The notes: a model not told the origin generated them from the letters alone. DNA of 64,000 nt from Ustulina deusta (GCA_023159155.1 JAJNNX010000064.1:255501-319500), one strand, 5' to 3'. Numbered from the stretch's first letter, positions 13,666 through 27,137 are shown. Made by a program: numbers and translations.

Positions 13666-15416
13666 ATGGCGCTTCCACCGCCGATGCAGTCCGACAGGTC
13701 AAACGATGCGGGACTCGAGGGTCTCGAGGACCCGGAGAAGGGAACTGATAGCAGCATGGTGGAGGACAGCCCCATTCCTCCGCGGGGCTGGAAAGGCAGA
13801 ATCCTTAGATACTTATCAGTCGGCCGTGTAGAACTTCGTGGGGTGTTGCCTGTACCACTAGAGGAACGAACGTCGACTCGGTATTCCAGCTACGTGAGTA
13901 ATACCATCCATGGTCACCTTCCTCTTGCGTCCCCGTCCACACTACCAGTGGGAGAGAGAGCATCGATCAATTCCGGCTAAATCCTCCTTCTCATGAGTTT
14001 TGCATTCCTTCAGCAGCGTAATTATAATACAGATGTCGGCAAGAATCCGCTGACCTTCGATGCTCGAAGTTCTCCATCTGGGTTTGCATGAACGTGAATC
14101 TCCTCGCCATCACGTTCGGCATGCTGGGACCTACGTACGGCCTGGGTCTCCGAGACTGTGCCCTGGTCATCGTCTTTTTCTGCCTGCTGACGGCGGCCGT
14201 CCCCGCATACCTCGGTACCCTGGGACCGAAGACTGGCCTGAGACAGATGATCCAGGCCCGGTTCAGCTTCGGGCGATACATAGTCTCGGTGCCGGTCCTC
14301 TTGAACCTGGCCACGCTGACCGGTTTCTGCGTCATCAGCTGCGTCATTGGAGGACAGTGTCTCTCGGCTATTTCCGACGGGTCGCTCACGCCCGTCGTCG
14401 GCATCGTCATCATCGGCGTGCTGTCCCTGCTGATCTCGTTTTGTGGGTACAATGTCCTCCATACCTACGAGCGGTTCGCGTGGATACCCGCCCTGATCGC
14501 CATTGCTATCGCCACGGGAAGCGGTGGTTCGAATCTTAGTCGGCAAGTCCCCGCGCCGGCGGCGACCCCGCGAGGCGTCTTCTCACTTGGGATGGCCATT
14601 GCCTCCTACATGATCCCGTTTGCGGGACTCGCGTCGGATTTTACGACGTACCTAAACCCCGAGTTCCCAAGGTGAGTTGGCAATCCGAGCACACGCCGGC
14701 TTCAGTGCTAATTCGAAACCAGCTGGAGGCTTTTTCTGTACGGCTTTGCCGGTCTCGTGCTCCCGACCATCCCCCTCATGGTACTAGGCGCTGCCATGGC
14801 GGGAGCAATCGCAAACGTCCCTGCCTGGGAGCAGGGCTACGAGACGAACTCCGTGGGCGGAGTCCTCGCGGCCATGTTACTGCCGACGGGTGGTTTCGGC
14901 AAATTCGTGGCTGTCGCTCTCTCGCTCTCGCTACTGGGCAACAACGCGGCGACCATGTACTCCATCACGCTCAACTTTCAAATCCTGGTGCCGCAGCTCG
15001 TGCGCATCCCGCGCTATGTCTTCTCGATTGTCATAACGGCCATCCTGATCCCCGTCTCCATCAAGGCCGCGGCGGATTTCTTCTTGAACCTCCAGAACTT
15101 CATCGCCTTGATTGCATATTGGACGGCAGCCTTCGTGGCCGTCGTCATGGCCGAACACGTCGTCTTCCGAAAAGGCCAGTACGACACATATGACCACGGT
15201 GCGTGGAATTCGGCATCGCGGCTACCCTGGGGTGCCGCGGCCTTGACCGCATCTGTCCTCAGCTTTGCCTTGGTTGTTCCCAGCGTGGCTCAGGCATGGT
15301 TTACAGGGCCTATCGCGAAGATCACGGGTGACATCGGGTTCGAGCTAGCATTTGCGACGACCGCAGTTCTTTATTTACCTCTGCGGGCTTTCGAAAGGAA
15401 GGTATGTAAGCGATGA
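13666..15416 (+). CDS. NCS1 purine/cytosine permease (Fcy2/FcyB-like)
   Basis: Predicted plasma-membrane proton symporter for cytosine and/or purines, 507 aa. Exons are 13666-13893, 14070-14671 and 14723-15416 (introns 176 and 51 bp). The joins restore the family pattern: ERTSTRYSSY-FSIWVCMNVN across intron 1 and YLNPEFPS-WRLFLYGFAG across intron 2. A soluble N-terminus with RGWKGRILRYLSVGRVELRG is followed by about 12 hydrophobic segments. NCS1 hallmarks include GMLGPTYGLGLRD, GPKTGLRQMIQARFSFGRY, SYMIPFAGLASDFTTYLNP and LSLLGNNAATMYSITLNFQ. The length is normal and no break is seen. The acceptor of intron 1 (CGAAG) is unusual, but it is the AG that gives both the right frame and the expected protein. 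It is convergent with the next permease. The assignment to the cytosine/purine branch rather than the uracil/allantoin branch rests on these motifs; the exact substrate is inferred. Confidence 0.93.
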
Positions 15417-15998
15417 AGTCTAGGATGCTGCGTTGCAGATCAATCAAGGGCCTCGCATGTTTCGTCGTTATGCTTATCGCGAATAAGTTTGGCTAAAAGA
15501 GCAGAAGAGAAGATAAAACTGGAGCGAGGCTGCTGTAGTTCCGCCGGCTGTTCTGTCTTTCGAAGATTCAGGGTAAGCCCTGAGGCAAAAGGGAGGTGAG
15601 AAAGATGCATTGCTGAGGGGCTATTGTGGGACGAAGGTAGTGCATTCACTACATTACCTTTCATTCTCGGTATAATCTCCTTGGGCTCCCAAATCAAAAT
15701 AAATTATAGCGGACTGAACTGTAAGAAAGATACTAGTCAGTTGTTATCATCGGCTAAAGCTATATACTATAAACCATGTATTAATGGTTGTCCTACAGAA
15801 AGCAACGAGGACCCTGCTGTTTCTACAGGTTGATATGCACTCCTTTGTATCTATTCAGACTTGGTGTTGATGCCCGTAAAAATGAAATCCTTTGGGAGTG
15901 ATATCATCTATTGTCCAGTTCACCCTATGATTGCTTATATGGTAAATATATTTGCCCTCAATGATGTTATTCGAGGGGTTGTTCATGAGCCCCATCAT
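15417..15998. other. Convergent 3' intergenic region
   Basis: This 582-bp stretch lies between the stops of two convergent permease genes and should hold both 3' UTRs and polyadenylation signals. No gene was seen; open frames at 15440-15697 and 15624-15833 have no motif. Confidence 0.5.
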
Positions 15999-18004
15999 CT
16001 AGATTGAAGCCTTGCTCATAGAACCGCTCTCCTCATCATCAACCTTCTTTGGAGACACCGGAATGCCGTCGATCTCAAGTGAGTCCATGTGGTGCTAGGA
16101 AGGGGATTAGTGACTTCTTATCTCTCAAAGCTTCAGAACATTCCTCACATTAATGTTAATCTTGGGACCCTTGAACCATTTGTGTGCGTCAACGAAGAAC
16201 CAAATGATAACAAGCAACATCGGTGCTCCCTAGTGTCGGCATATTAGTATTAGGATTTGGAAACTCTCTAGTTGAACACTGCTCTGGGAGATGATCATGA
16301 GGGCTGATTAGTGGGACTCACGTAAACCAAGCTCGTCCAATTCATGTCGTCAAGGGTGAGGTTTGCACCATGGACTGCAGGGAAGTTGAAGAATGGTGTG
16401 ATCACGACGACGAAAGAGCAACCAAGAATACCAATGGGCAAGCTGAACGCGCCGAGGTGCCACGGTCCCCTCCGAAATTTATTCCTCACAACTGCGATCT
16501 TGATGAAGATGGGGATGGAGAAAGCGATAAAGGCAGCAATCGCTCCAATGCTAAAGATGGCATCAATTGCTGCACCACCGAAGATTAAGAGCAGTAGAAG
16601 GATCCCAACAAATGTGTTAAACCATACGGCGTTCACGGGCGTTTTTGTGTACTTGTTGACACGCTTCAGGGGTTTGCTCAGCACACCGAAGCAGTCGTCT
16701 CTGGCATACGCAAAACAGACTCGCGACGCTGCGACCATGCAGCCTTGTCCCATAGAAAAGGCGCAGACAATCGTCAGAGCGAGCACAGCGAGCGCGGCGT
16801 TCTGGGGCAGCACTTGGACTAAGTAGGCGGCCCACGGCTGCCCAAGCTCCGTGTTGATTACAGCGTCGATGTCGGTGATGGTATACGCGATCAAGGCGTT
16901 TAGGACGAAGCCAAAGATGGAGCCTGTGACAGCCGTCATAACGATGGCTCGTGGAGAAGCAATGGCGGCGTTGGAACACTCCTCAGCAAGGTGAAATGGC
17001 GCGTCGTACCCGCTCATTGTCCAGCAGATTGCTAAAAACGACATCAAGACTGCAACTCCGTCCGGCCAGTCTGTGAAGTTTTGAATACCCCAGGCCACAC
17101 TGCTAGGTTGAAATTTTGGTACGTTGTGCGTTGTAGTTGGAATGATGATTATTGTGACGATGAGCGCCAGGACGTTAATGGCAGTGCCAACAGAGTTGAA
17201 GCGTGCGATCCATAACGTCGGCATGCTGCTAATGCAGGCGTGAACGATCATGAGAAAGGTGGTAAGGAGGAAGGTCTGGTATGAAGTTGGAACATAGCTG
17301 GGGTTGACGATGCTCGCTGCGGCTAGTATCATCCCAGCTGTTGAGTGATTAATCGTACTGCTATTGGCATACTAGGGGTTAAATGGACCTTTCACTTACC
17401 TCCTCCATAGTTGACGCTGGGAGCCCCGGTCACTTGGACGAACCAGTTCGACCATCCCGTTACCCAAGCAGCTAGGGGACCGTATTTCGGGCCCGCGAGA
17501 ACGGCCGCTGCGTAATAGAGCCCGCCGGATGTCGGCATACTGCTTGCTAACTCGGCCATGGATAATGCAATCTGGAGAGATGTTAAACACGGTTGCGCGT
17601 GCCAAGCACTAGAGCTGAAAGTTATGATGACTTACGCATAGGATAAATACGACGGAGACGAGCCATCCCCACGTATTAGCAGCAGGTCCCGCTACGTAGG
17701 TTGAATCAGCCATGGTTGTCCACATATAGGTCCATCCTGAATACTCACCATAGCCGATGCCGTACCACATAGTAGTAGCAATGCTGGGCAGCAGACCCAT
17801 CACGGCGAAACTAACGGCGAACGAAGTCCACACCGAGAACTCGCGCTTGAATTCCTGCTGGTAACCTAGAGAAGCCAGTGCTGCTTCATCGTCCGACATG
17901 TCGGCGAGATGATCCGGTACGTCGCCGTCTGCGAATACCGTCGTGACGGGCGGTGCACCATCTTTGAACTGATGGCCGCCGCCCCCATCTCCGTGTGTAG
18001 ACAT
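15999..18004 (-). CDS. GABA/amino-acid permease (APC superfamily)
   Basis: Predicted plasma-membrane transporter of 577 aa for GABA or related amino acids. Five exons on the minus strand: 18004-17636, 17571-17400, 17337-16322, 16229-16149 and 16094-15999; introns of 64, 62, 92 and 54 bp all have GT...AG ends, and all joins keep frame. The cytosolic N-terminus ends in LGYQQEFKREFS (residues 46-57), typical of fungal GABA permeases, followed by about 12 membrane segments. Recognisable motifs are SMPTSGGLYYAAAVLAGPKYGP, GYDAPFHLAEE, ASPRAIVMTAVTG and ARDDCFGVLSKPLKRVN. The short exons 4 and 5 supply the last membrane helix (LLVIIWFFVDAHKWFKGPKI) and a soluble tail ending SMSKASI. HGATAR sites on the upstream side (18333-18339 and 18491-18497) could bind a GATA nitrogen regulator. 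An in-frame upstream ATG at 18127 would add 41 unlikely residues; the start at 18004 fits relatives better. Substrate is inferred. Confidence 0.92.
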
Positions 18005-21000
18005 CTGGGTCTTGTCGACTTTGCGAGCGTGGCGGGTGCTCGCAGCCAGGTAGATGAGCGATATCGTGACCCTGACTAGCACGGTATGAAAGCGCGCAGA
18101 TGTGCACGTAATGGATGTATCGAGCAACGTTAAAATCCGTCGTCGAAGTCTGGCCTTGTCGCTGAAAGGGAATTGAAAAATTTAAACGAAGGCACATCGC
18201 TGCGCAACGTCAAGTGGGCGTCACCGCCATCATATACCTAGCTACATTAGCCTACCAGGTTGCTGCCGTATTGGCTTTCCCGAATGTCTGTAGTGTAACT
18301 CTTGCAGGCCGATCAGAAGACATCGACAAGGGTTTATCTCGGCTGGCTCCTGCGCGACGCTGCATGCACGCGGCCACTCCGCGAGGTAGGTATACAAATC
18401 GTCGACAGGTAAGCAGGCAGAGGACAGGAGGTACCCCGAGCTTGTCTGACCCGGCCTGATACCTAGGTCCCTCGTTTTTAGCTTCGAGGTCTTATCTTTT
18501 CCCCAACTTTCGCCGTGGGGCGCTCTTCCGTCCCAGCTTGTTGCTTGGCGATCGATTTACTCCCGATTCTTGAGATGGCTCCAAACATCGATGCATCCTC
18601 TTACAGTACCGAATCCTGGGAAGAGCATTCTGGTGTAGCTCCCTCACGCTGGGTAGCCACAGAAAGCGATACCATAGGGTAGAGTTTTGGTGTAAAGTAC
18701 ACGACCTACGGTAGTACGAAGGCCGCGAGTGGAGAATGGTTGGGATGATCTGTGGCATGGACTTGAGATTGTACTACCTACCTACTAAGTAGGTATGCAT
18801 GTGTAGATTGGACGCATACTTATGCTAAGCAGCCTATGAGAGCTGTTTGTTCAATCTATAGGTAGGTTATCTTGGCTGACCACTCTCGTCAATTGATAAC
18901 CTTGTGTCCAATCAGACTTCGAGAATATCCCCGCACTTTTTGAATTTCTAATGCAACGATACCTATCGAGATTAGAACATAGAATATGGTAATGTACCTA
19001 AGTACTTATCTAGCGAATACTAATAGCGCTGTCAGGACACGAACCCAGCTCACTAGACAGACCAAATTGCCTTACATGGTTAGGTATTGGGGAATTCAGA
19101 ATTGCCATATATAATTCAGCGTCAGCATTTGTTGCATGGAAATGCGACGTGAGCTATTGGACAGTGATGTTGTAATGGCCTGTTGAGGTTGTTGGACTCA
19201 CCACCTAGTTTTGACGACTTCAGCTCGTACGTAATTGTATGAGCTGAGATCTAGTAATAGTAGATATAGGTATGTCGGGCATCCCCGATTCCATGTTCAT
19301 TCAAAGAACTGCGTAACATACGCACTTACGCTGTACCTACGTTCGGTACATCTCATGTCACACCAACCCTTCCAACGCCGTGTTATCAAAACGTCGTATA
19401 TTTCGCCCAAAGGCTAGCTTATTACGGTTGGCACCGTCCTCTCTAGTGTCCACTGCATAGTTTGGCCCTTGCTTCCAACTCTCGGTCCTTCCAGCCAACA
19501 TCCCACATCGACTCACCACTCTGACCACTACATCGTCATTGAGCTACCTATCTACTATCATGTAACAACCTGTATCAGGATATACAGAAGCTGCTTTGAG
19601 TGTGATATATGAGGTAAAATATGCTGAATAACCCGAGAATTCGTGGGCCCTCATCGGCGACGCAACTACTCCGAATTCACAGCTGAGATTTGTTTGCCCG
19701 ATCCTGTCGATTGTTCGATAGAGTCTCCGTTGCATCGTTCCTAGCAGGATGGGTATGATTGGTATGATTGGTATACTGTAAATGTTGTTGCGCAAAGAGC
19801 CTCAAACCAAACACTGGCGCTCCTGCTGTAATGGGGGGTTTTTTTAGAGCCCTTTCTGAGCTCCGTCGGCCACATGACCGTTGCAGCTTCAAAGGCAATT
19901 CAAGTCCCGAAAACCCTATTTCATCGACCTAGATCACCCGCTCTAAAATATGAGAGACTGGGTGTAACTGGCATAATACTTAGAGCAACGCAGTCATGCG
20001 CAACAACCTTTGAGATTTTGGCTAGTTTACATATTATGACGTAGGTGTTTAAGTGAACAGAATGCCCGGATATTCAAGGGGTCGCGACTCTACCCTCCCT
20101 CACCTATAGAGATTAGCTGAACTATACACTACATGAAGCTCGACTCATATTTCAGGGAAATTAAGTGGACTCGCATAACTCGCAGTTATTTCTTCCCCAA
20201 GGCAGCTAATCACTAACCATGTATATGCGGTAAGATGGTCTGACGAGTGTGTATTGTTGAGACTTCGGGGGTGTTCCTTGAAGTTATATACTTAGCGAGT
20301 GTCAGGGACCAGGGTCACCAGGGGATAGAAGCTACCCTGTAGGTCTGTACTATAGGATACGTCTATATAAAGGACCGACTTCCCCTAAAATACTGGGAGG
20401 AAGAAGGTCAGGAATCAATGATATTGAGCCCTTACCTATACACTTCTACCTACTAGCAACCTACCTATGACTTACCTTCACTCTGGGATATCCACCCCTG
20501 ACAGCGAACCACATGAGACTATACTGACTTCTGTATATCTATTGGCCCTCTAGATACCCGTCGGCTCGCGAACACTGGTTAATGGTTCACTGCCTGGGCT
20601 CCTATGCTCGAGCATTCAACGTAGTGTATCAATAAATATATTAATTTACACTCCCAAGTGCTAGTCAAGCAACCGCATGTTTTTGGTCAGTTGTTATGCC
20701 GGTTTAGGATTACCAGTAGAATACAACTCGTCCCATAACAATGCTGAAGTTGGTAAGCCGAAGGGTGAGCCAGTCTCTGGCATGTTCACGGCTATATTAG
20801 CGCAACATACTGTATAATCGAGGTGCAAGGCTGGAATTATACGCATACTTCGAAGCTGGGCTTAATCTTTTTACCCGGTGCCATCACTTAGGCCTATCGC
20901 TATTCCTGTGGAAAAGGTCTCAAGAGCTATACTGTTACTAGTGGTTTAGGCATCTTTGGAGCTACAATCTCTTGCAAGCAAGCCTCGTCGACATCTATCT

Positions 21001-23073
21001 CACTCTCCCCACGTTGTTTGAAATAAAATTTACTATCCTTCGTTGTGAGTGCACTGCTAGTAATTGCAATCATGCTAGTTGGTGTTAGGATCTCGCTTCT
21101 CAAGTTAGGTAGGTATGCGTGTATAATGGGTATGTCTAATAGTGCGGAAACCACAGATTTTTCAAATGGGTGATCTCTGCAAAACAATATACAAAACGCT
21201 GTCTTTCTTCTAGAGAAAGACTAATGCTTTGCTCATGGAATAGAAATTATCCATAAGGGCTCGCTAGAGATTGCTCGATAACGTTGGAAGTATGTAGGTA
21301 TCATTTTCATATATATGTGTATATAATATGTATATGGAACTATGTTAACATACCTACCTAGGTATGTAACAATACTAGCATCTGTCTGCAAATGAATTTT
21401 AAGAGTTGAAGGCCATATCAATTGATAATAAAAGCACACCGGAGTTGCTAGGTGACGTGTGTCCTCCCCTTCCCAGTTCTTCAATTATAAGCATGTCGAG
21501 AGGGGTTGCCAGCGCTACTCCTTTCCCTGGCGGGTTCGTGATGGATCGTGGAGAGATCATCTGTGTGGGCTGCTGTGACTTTGGGGAACACGGAACACCT
21601 GATGCCTGCAAGTGATCTACCTAGATCATCTGGACCTGCATTGGCAATCCGATGGACAACGGCCAGAGGTTGATGCATGTATCGCTGGCTAGTTGGAATC
21701 GGCTTGCTGATTGGGGGGGCCTACTCCTGATATCCTAGAACACTGAAGTTGAAGAAACACTTTGCAGTTTAGGATGGAAGTGCTTGGGAAACTGTCTACA
21801 TACTATTATGTATGTAGGTAATCTTCAGTAAAGTATATACATGTACATAGGTAGTGTATGTTACATACTACTAAGGTACCTTCTGGGTAAATGTTACGCC
21901 AACACGTGCATACAGTACCTAAATATGTAGTACCTAGTTTACCTACTATGGTATGTCGGTACCTCTGCTGCTACCTAGGTACCTGCCTAGAGTAATCATT
22001 ATATCATCTATGCATACATTACTTACATCCATGATGTTATGCTGCAACTTAGGTACGCTACTGCACATGTGTAAGTACACTGCACCATATGTGATACCTA
22101 ACCTGGAACGAACGGAATTTACTGCATCCAGAATGTAGTTACAGTATCTCCCTAACCTACCTACTCAAGGTAGCTAGACCAATACTGGTAGACCCGGTTG
22201 CGGGTTGATGGGTTACTCCGCACCTTACCGCAACTGTCTCACAACTTCACGATGTGCCTGCTAGCTAGGCCGTCTTGAGTTAACACCCTCGTGCTTCGTC
22301 ACCCTGAATGCCAGAATCCTCATGCCCAATGACGCATGGTGCAGATCTCCGCCGTCTCTTATTTCAGATTGGTGCATGTCTACATAAACCACCCCCTTTT
22401 GGGGAATGCCGACAACTGCATCAAAGCGGGTTATGATTGTGCAAAAAAGGACACCCTGTTGTTACAGTACCAACCTTTAATATTAACATGGTCAAATGCT
22501 ACCTCCCCTATTCCCATCAACATCGCACTTGCTCTTGTCCTGTGAATACTTACCAACTACGTGGTGCTGGCAAGCCCTAGGCCCATTGTAAATAGGTACT
22601 ACAGTATGTAAGAAGAGACCAATGGAATGAAGCCTTACCCAAGGCAGTTAGGTAGCAGCAGGTACCAGCGGCCTTGACAGACCGCGAACTTCCGCCTAAG
22701 GTCCACCGAAGCCACCCGACTGGGCTGCCGGGCCAGGTACCTTTATAGTGCCAAGTCTGGCTGGTCTCCATCAAATGTTGTCATTTTCTCGACCAACTTT
22801 ATTATTATTAGTGTAATTTTCCCTCCTTTCGCGACGCCTCGTCATCCCTTGTCCTCGAATTCCGAGCCATAAACAACCGCCCTTGCTGCACCTAACATTA
22901 CAGCCCCATCATCATTTATCGTCGTCACTATTGCACTATAACATCCTACCACCGACATCGACATAGAATCCGACGGCCTTGGGCTTGGCCTCGGCCACGT
23001 CTCTGCATCCCCATCCGGCCTGATCTGACCATCCTGTTGCTGGGTTCGTTGCGGACCCTCGGCCTCGGTTGCG
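18005..23073. other. Gene-poor intergenic region with TACCTAGGTA-type motifs
   Basis: About 5 kb without a supportable gene. Open frames (for example 18214-18459, 20927-21187, 21953-22138) are short and motif-free. Steps of TAGGTA and its complement TACCTA recur at about 18776-18800, 18861, 20440-20470, 21110, 21290, 21350-21365 and densely in 21781-22170. The last few hundred bases before 23074 are C/T-rich and probably contain the EFR3 promoter and leader. Confidence 0.5.
21781..22170. repeat. Dense cluster of TAGGTA/TACCTA motifs
   Basis: Within about 390 bases many copies of TAGGTA, TACCTA, GGTACC and CCTAGGT are packed in both orientations, for example CTACCTAGGTACCTGCC near 21970. The copies are not in a fixed tandem register. 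The same motif is scattered through the intergenic DNA of the window. Confidence 0.7.
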
Positions 23074-26000
23074 ATGAACGCCATCCAGCAGAAATGCCGG
23101 CCTAAACACCAAGTCCTGGTTCTCAAGTGCTATCCCCGGACCACCAAGGGTGCAGTCGACATCAAACCCAACTCGAGCGAGCTCAGTTATCTCCTGTTCT
23201 ATGCCACGTCACGACGCTCCAAGATCCAAAAGATCGGCCAATTCCTCGAGAAAAAGACGGCCAGTGACGTCTGGAGGCTGCGTATCGGGTGAGTCTTTTT
23301 CCCTCTGCCACCCAGTACATGTATATATCCTGAATGGTTGCTTACGCTTGTGCCCCTTAGAAATGTTCAGGTCACCCTGCAGATTCTAGCTGCCCTGATC
23401 GAGAAGTCCCCAAAAGACCTGCCTCTCTTCGCACAAAATATCCTCAAGATCCTCGGACTCATCCTCCGTTCTAGCGACATCACCATGGTAGAGGCCTCGC
23501 TACCTACCTTTGAGACCTTTTGTGAGCACCACGATGTGTCGTCGTTATTTGCCGACCAGGCTTACCTGCACCAATACGAAGAGGTGGTACACGCATATGC
23601 AGCTTGCGCCTCGACTCGCGTGACACCCGGAAAAGGGACACCTAGCAAATCTGTTGCCCTTCGCTGGCGGAATGCCGGCCTAGGAGCTATCAAGAGTATT
23701 GCAACCTCAGATGCCCTATCTTCGGTATCTGGACGTCAGCTCGACGTTTTAGTGCCTATGATACTCGAAAATCTCTGGACTGACGACGAAGATTTCTTGG
23801 ACGTCTTGCTACAGCGCGCTCAGATGGAGGAGAAGGTCGATTCAAACGCGTTATTACGTCGTAGGACGAGTGTATCAACCGTGAGAACAGCAGGGACTGG
23901 GGGCGACACGAATCCTATAGCCATCTCTGGCACATCCGGCGACATCGACAAGTTAGCCGAGGAAGATACTGGCGTGGCAGCAATGCAGTGCCTGAAGCAG
24001 ATATTTGTAATACCGAACCGACCACAGCTACATGGAGCTACCACCGCACTGCTGAAGTTTACCCGAGAGCGCATATCCCAGAAAGAGGTAGTAGTCAAGT
24101 CTCGGCCTGACGGTAGTCGAGATAGCGGCTGGGCAATAAAGATCTTTGATCTAATTACGAGATGGGCGCCAGTACAAGATCGATATGCCATTATGGTTAC
24201 AGCTATGGATGCAATGTTACGGACCCCACCGTCTAGCGATAGCATTGATGAGCTGATCGTCCTGGCAGCTATCGTCGGCTCTCTGCTGCGCTCGGACATT
24301 AATCTAATTGGCTTAAGCGTCATCGATGTCCTCCTTAGTTTGATACAGCACATGAAGCGAACACTGCGGTATTGCGCAGCCTCGCGGGATAATACTTCGT
24401 CTAGCACAAGTCGCGATGGCGAGCCGATATCAGATAGCCTGGAGCAGATTTCGCCTCAGCAGCGTAACCTGCTAGAACGTATTCAGCAATGCATGGGGGA
24501 CCTTGCAACCCACGTATACTACGCTGACCAGATTTCTGACATGATTGCAGCGATCTTGTCACAATTGAAGCCACACCCTAGTGCGCCAGAGTTTAAAACA
24601 ACTGCCGAAAGACCCAGTAACCCGGCTGGCTCAGCCGCCTCGACAGGCAACGGCTCAGAAGATCAATTTCAACTGGATAGCTACTTTGCCAAGGATCTTG
24701 CAAAGACAACTGCACTTAGGGCTATACGGTTGATTTTGATGATTGCCAACCCCAAGACGAAGCTGAGTGGGAATATCAGCTTGAGAAGAAATAAAGTTTC
24801 TATTCAAGTGTGGGAGGGAACTCACTGGCTTCTGCGTGATCCCGATGGACAGGTTCGCAAGGCATATGTAGATGCTGTCATCACTTGGCTTGACAGAGAA
24901 ACTACACGAGCCGATTTTACCGCTCGTGACGATTTGAGCCAAGATTCTTCACGAGTGAACAACCGCGAAGGTCTTCCCGCTAATACCAGCCGCAGAGCTG
25001 TCTCAAGTGCTTCCAACAGGGAGAAGCCCGCCAGGCCATCTCGATCATACTTTCTTCTGCTCCTACATCTCGCCATATATGACACCGCACTACAGTATAT
25101 CGAATTCGATACAGACGTAGCCTTGCTTCATATTTTGTTGACAAAACTTGTTACTCGGCTTGGAGTGAATGCTACAAGGTTCGGTCTTCCCATGGTTTTC
25201 AGACTCCAGGAAGATATTCAAGAAGTAGAGACACCGCTATCAAAGGTGCGCTTAGGCTGCCTCTGTCATGGCTACTTTTGGGCTGTGAGTGAACAATTTG
25301 GCTTCGAATCTTCCGTCATTGGTAGGACTATCCAAAATGAAATTGCCCGCCGGCGGAGCAAGAGTTTTTGGGTCGATGGTGTAAACGTCCCAACCCCGTT
25401 GCTGCAATCTATTGGGACCCCTGGGCTACTAAGCCAACAACGTAAGATGTCTATACACGAAATCGAGTCGGAGGCGCTTCTACCATTTGATGACCGGTTA
25501 ACGATAGTTGACTGTATTTGTACCAATTATCGAGTTGGGGCTATCTCTCCACCTGTGAGCCCTTCCGCATCACCCAGTCGAGGGTTCTCAAGTCCTATCA
25601 TAAGCTCGACGCTCAGCACGATTCCTCCTGTTAATGATCAGGATGAGCTACCAGTCAAATTCAGAGAAGAAATGTTGATGGAATGGACTCGAGAGGCTGC
25701 TATCGCCACCATACAAGAAGGCAGCAAATCTGCGTCTCTTAGTGGATCTAAAACTGGGACGACAACAACGAAGAGGAATCGTCTTGCTGTTAACGGGCCC
25801 GCGACTAATGGCCATGGACCGAGCAGGCCCGGTTCAGCCTATGCCGCGCACAACAACTTGCGACCATCGTCAACCGCTGGTACACATGGAGCTCCTCGCA
25901 AATCAAGCGTGCAGAGCCGTAGTTCCGGACAAAGCGGCTCTGTCCGGGGTGTTGTCGCATCTGTTGAACAACTTAAGTCGGCGCTCACCGGTGACCCTGC

Positions 26001-26511
26001 CAGGCCGCAAACATTCCACACTGTCCAAGAAGACGATAGCAGTAGCGACAGCATGGTCAGCTATGAATTCTCGCCTTCGGAGGCTTCCTTTAATCCGCAA
26101 GCGCCCGAAGGTAGTGAGACCAACGAAGTGAACCAGACCCGAACACGACCAAAATCTCGTGAGAATAAAGCTCTTGGTGACTCTGGAGGTCCTTTAACAT
26201 CGCATCCCATGGATGTCGGCGACTACGATGAAGATGAAGTGCCTCCAGTACCACCACTCCCTGCGTCTTACATCGGGAAGTCTCCAGAACCAGACACAGG
26301 ACTTGAGCGATCGCTCCGAGTCTCACTCCAAGACCAGGCTGTCAAAACTTCAAAGCGAAGCATCAGGAGCCGAGAGGGCGAAGGTACCACCTCCAACACT
26401 TTTGTCGATTCCGGTGTCACCAACACCATGGATCTTCAGTCGTTGCTCAGGGGCATTGACAGCAAGTCTAGACAGAACACTATTGGTAACCTGAGCAGAC
26501 CCCCTTACTAA
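23074..26511 (+). CDS. EFR3: EFR3, plasma-membrane PI4-kinase complex scaffold
   Basis: Predicted 1121-aa Efr3. In yeast and animals Efr3 anchors the Ypp1/TTC7-Stt4/PI4KA complex at the plasma membrane, where it makes PI4P. Exons are 23074-23288 and 23361-26511, separated by a 72-bp intron (GTGAGT...CTTAG); the junction reads WRLRIG-NVQVTLQIL. The N-terminus (MNAIQQKCRPKHQVLVLKCY) carries basic residues and cysteines at 8 and 19, the region used for membrane attachment in the family. Next comes the conserved block SYLLFYATSRRSKIQKIGQF, then a long helical-repeat region with GRQLDVLVPMILENLW and RWAPVQDRYAIMV. The C-terminal third is Ser/Pro/Arg-rich and probably disordered. The length matches filamentous-fungal orthologs, and no break is visible. 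ATP12 follows 626 bp downstream on the same strand. Confidence 0.95.
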
Positions 26512-27137
26512 AAAGAGAGATATCTCGCATGTTAGGTGTTTCTTGGCGCTTTGATGGGTATTATGTCACGCGGAAGTCACGCGAGGTGTTAGAAAGCAAG
26601 TAAAAAGAAGTCGTAGGGCGGAGTTTAATGAGTATGCTAGTACGGCTATAGTATAATTATGTCCAAGCGTATATTATTTTAGCATCTGATGTAGAAAGGA
26701 AATAGAAGGCGTGTAGAAAGTTGACATGAAGCACACAGCCTGTGATCTCAATAGCCAGAATTTAATTCTTTTGCTCTTATTATAACCTTAATCACTCAAC
26801 GAAATGTTCCGTTTCAAAATCTTACCTAACCTTAGGTAGGTAGCCTTGACAGAAATGAAACCAATTGCAGTGTTCAATGCGGCCAAGTCCCTACCTAGAC
26901 AATCAATGATCCAGTGGAAGTTGCTCCGTACAGGTACTCAACGGGAGGTAATCAACCCACGCTGTTGACGATTTAGGTAATCAGCTAATATATGCTGTTA
27001 AACGAACTTACCTTTTCCCATCTCTACGTGCATTATCGATAACGAAGCTACGCCAAAGATTCACTTTCCAGCAGCAACAATACCCATTGCTCGCTCTTAA
27101 AACATATCACCAGAGACAACTCACATAGACTGCAGCT
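26512..27137. other. Intergenic region EFR3-ATP12
   Basis: It holds the 3' UTR of EFR3 and the promoter of ATP12; no gene is seen. One TAGGTAGGTAG motif lies near 26833. A C/A-rich leader directly precedes the ATG at 27138. Confidence 0.5.

Noticed and set aside
19022..19075. A tRNA T-arm-like string on the minus strand
   Set aside because: GGTTCGTGTCC resembles a B box, but no acceptor or anticodon stem can be folded around it.
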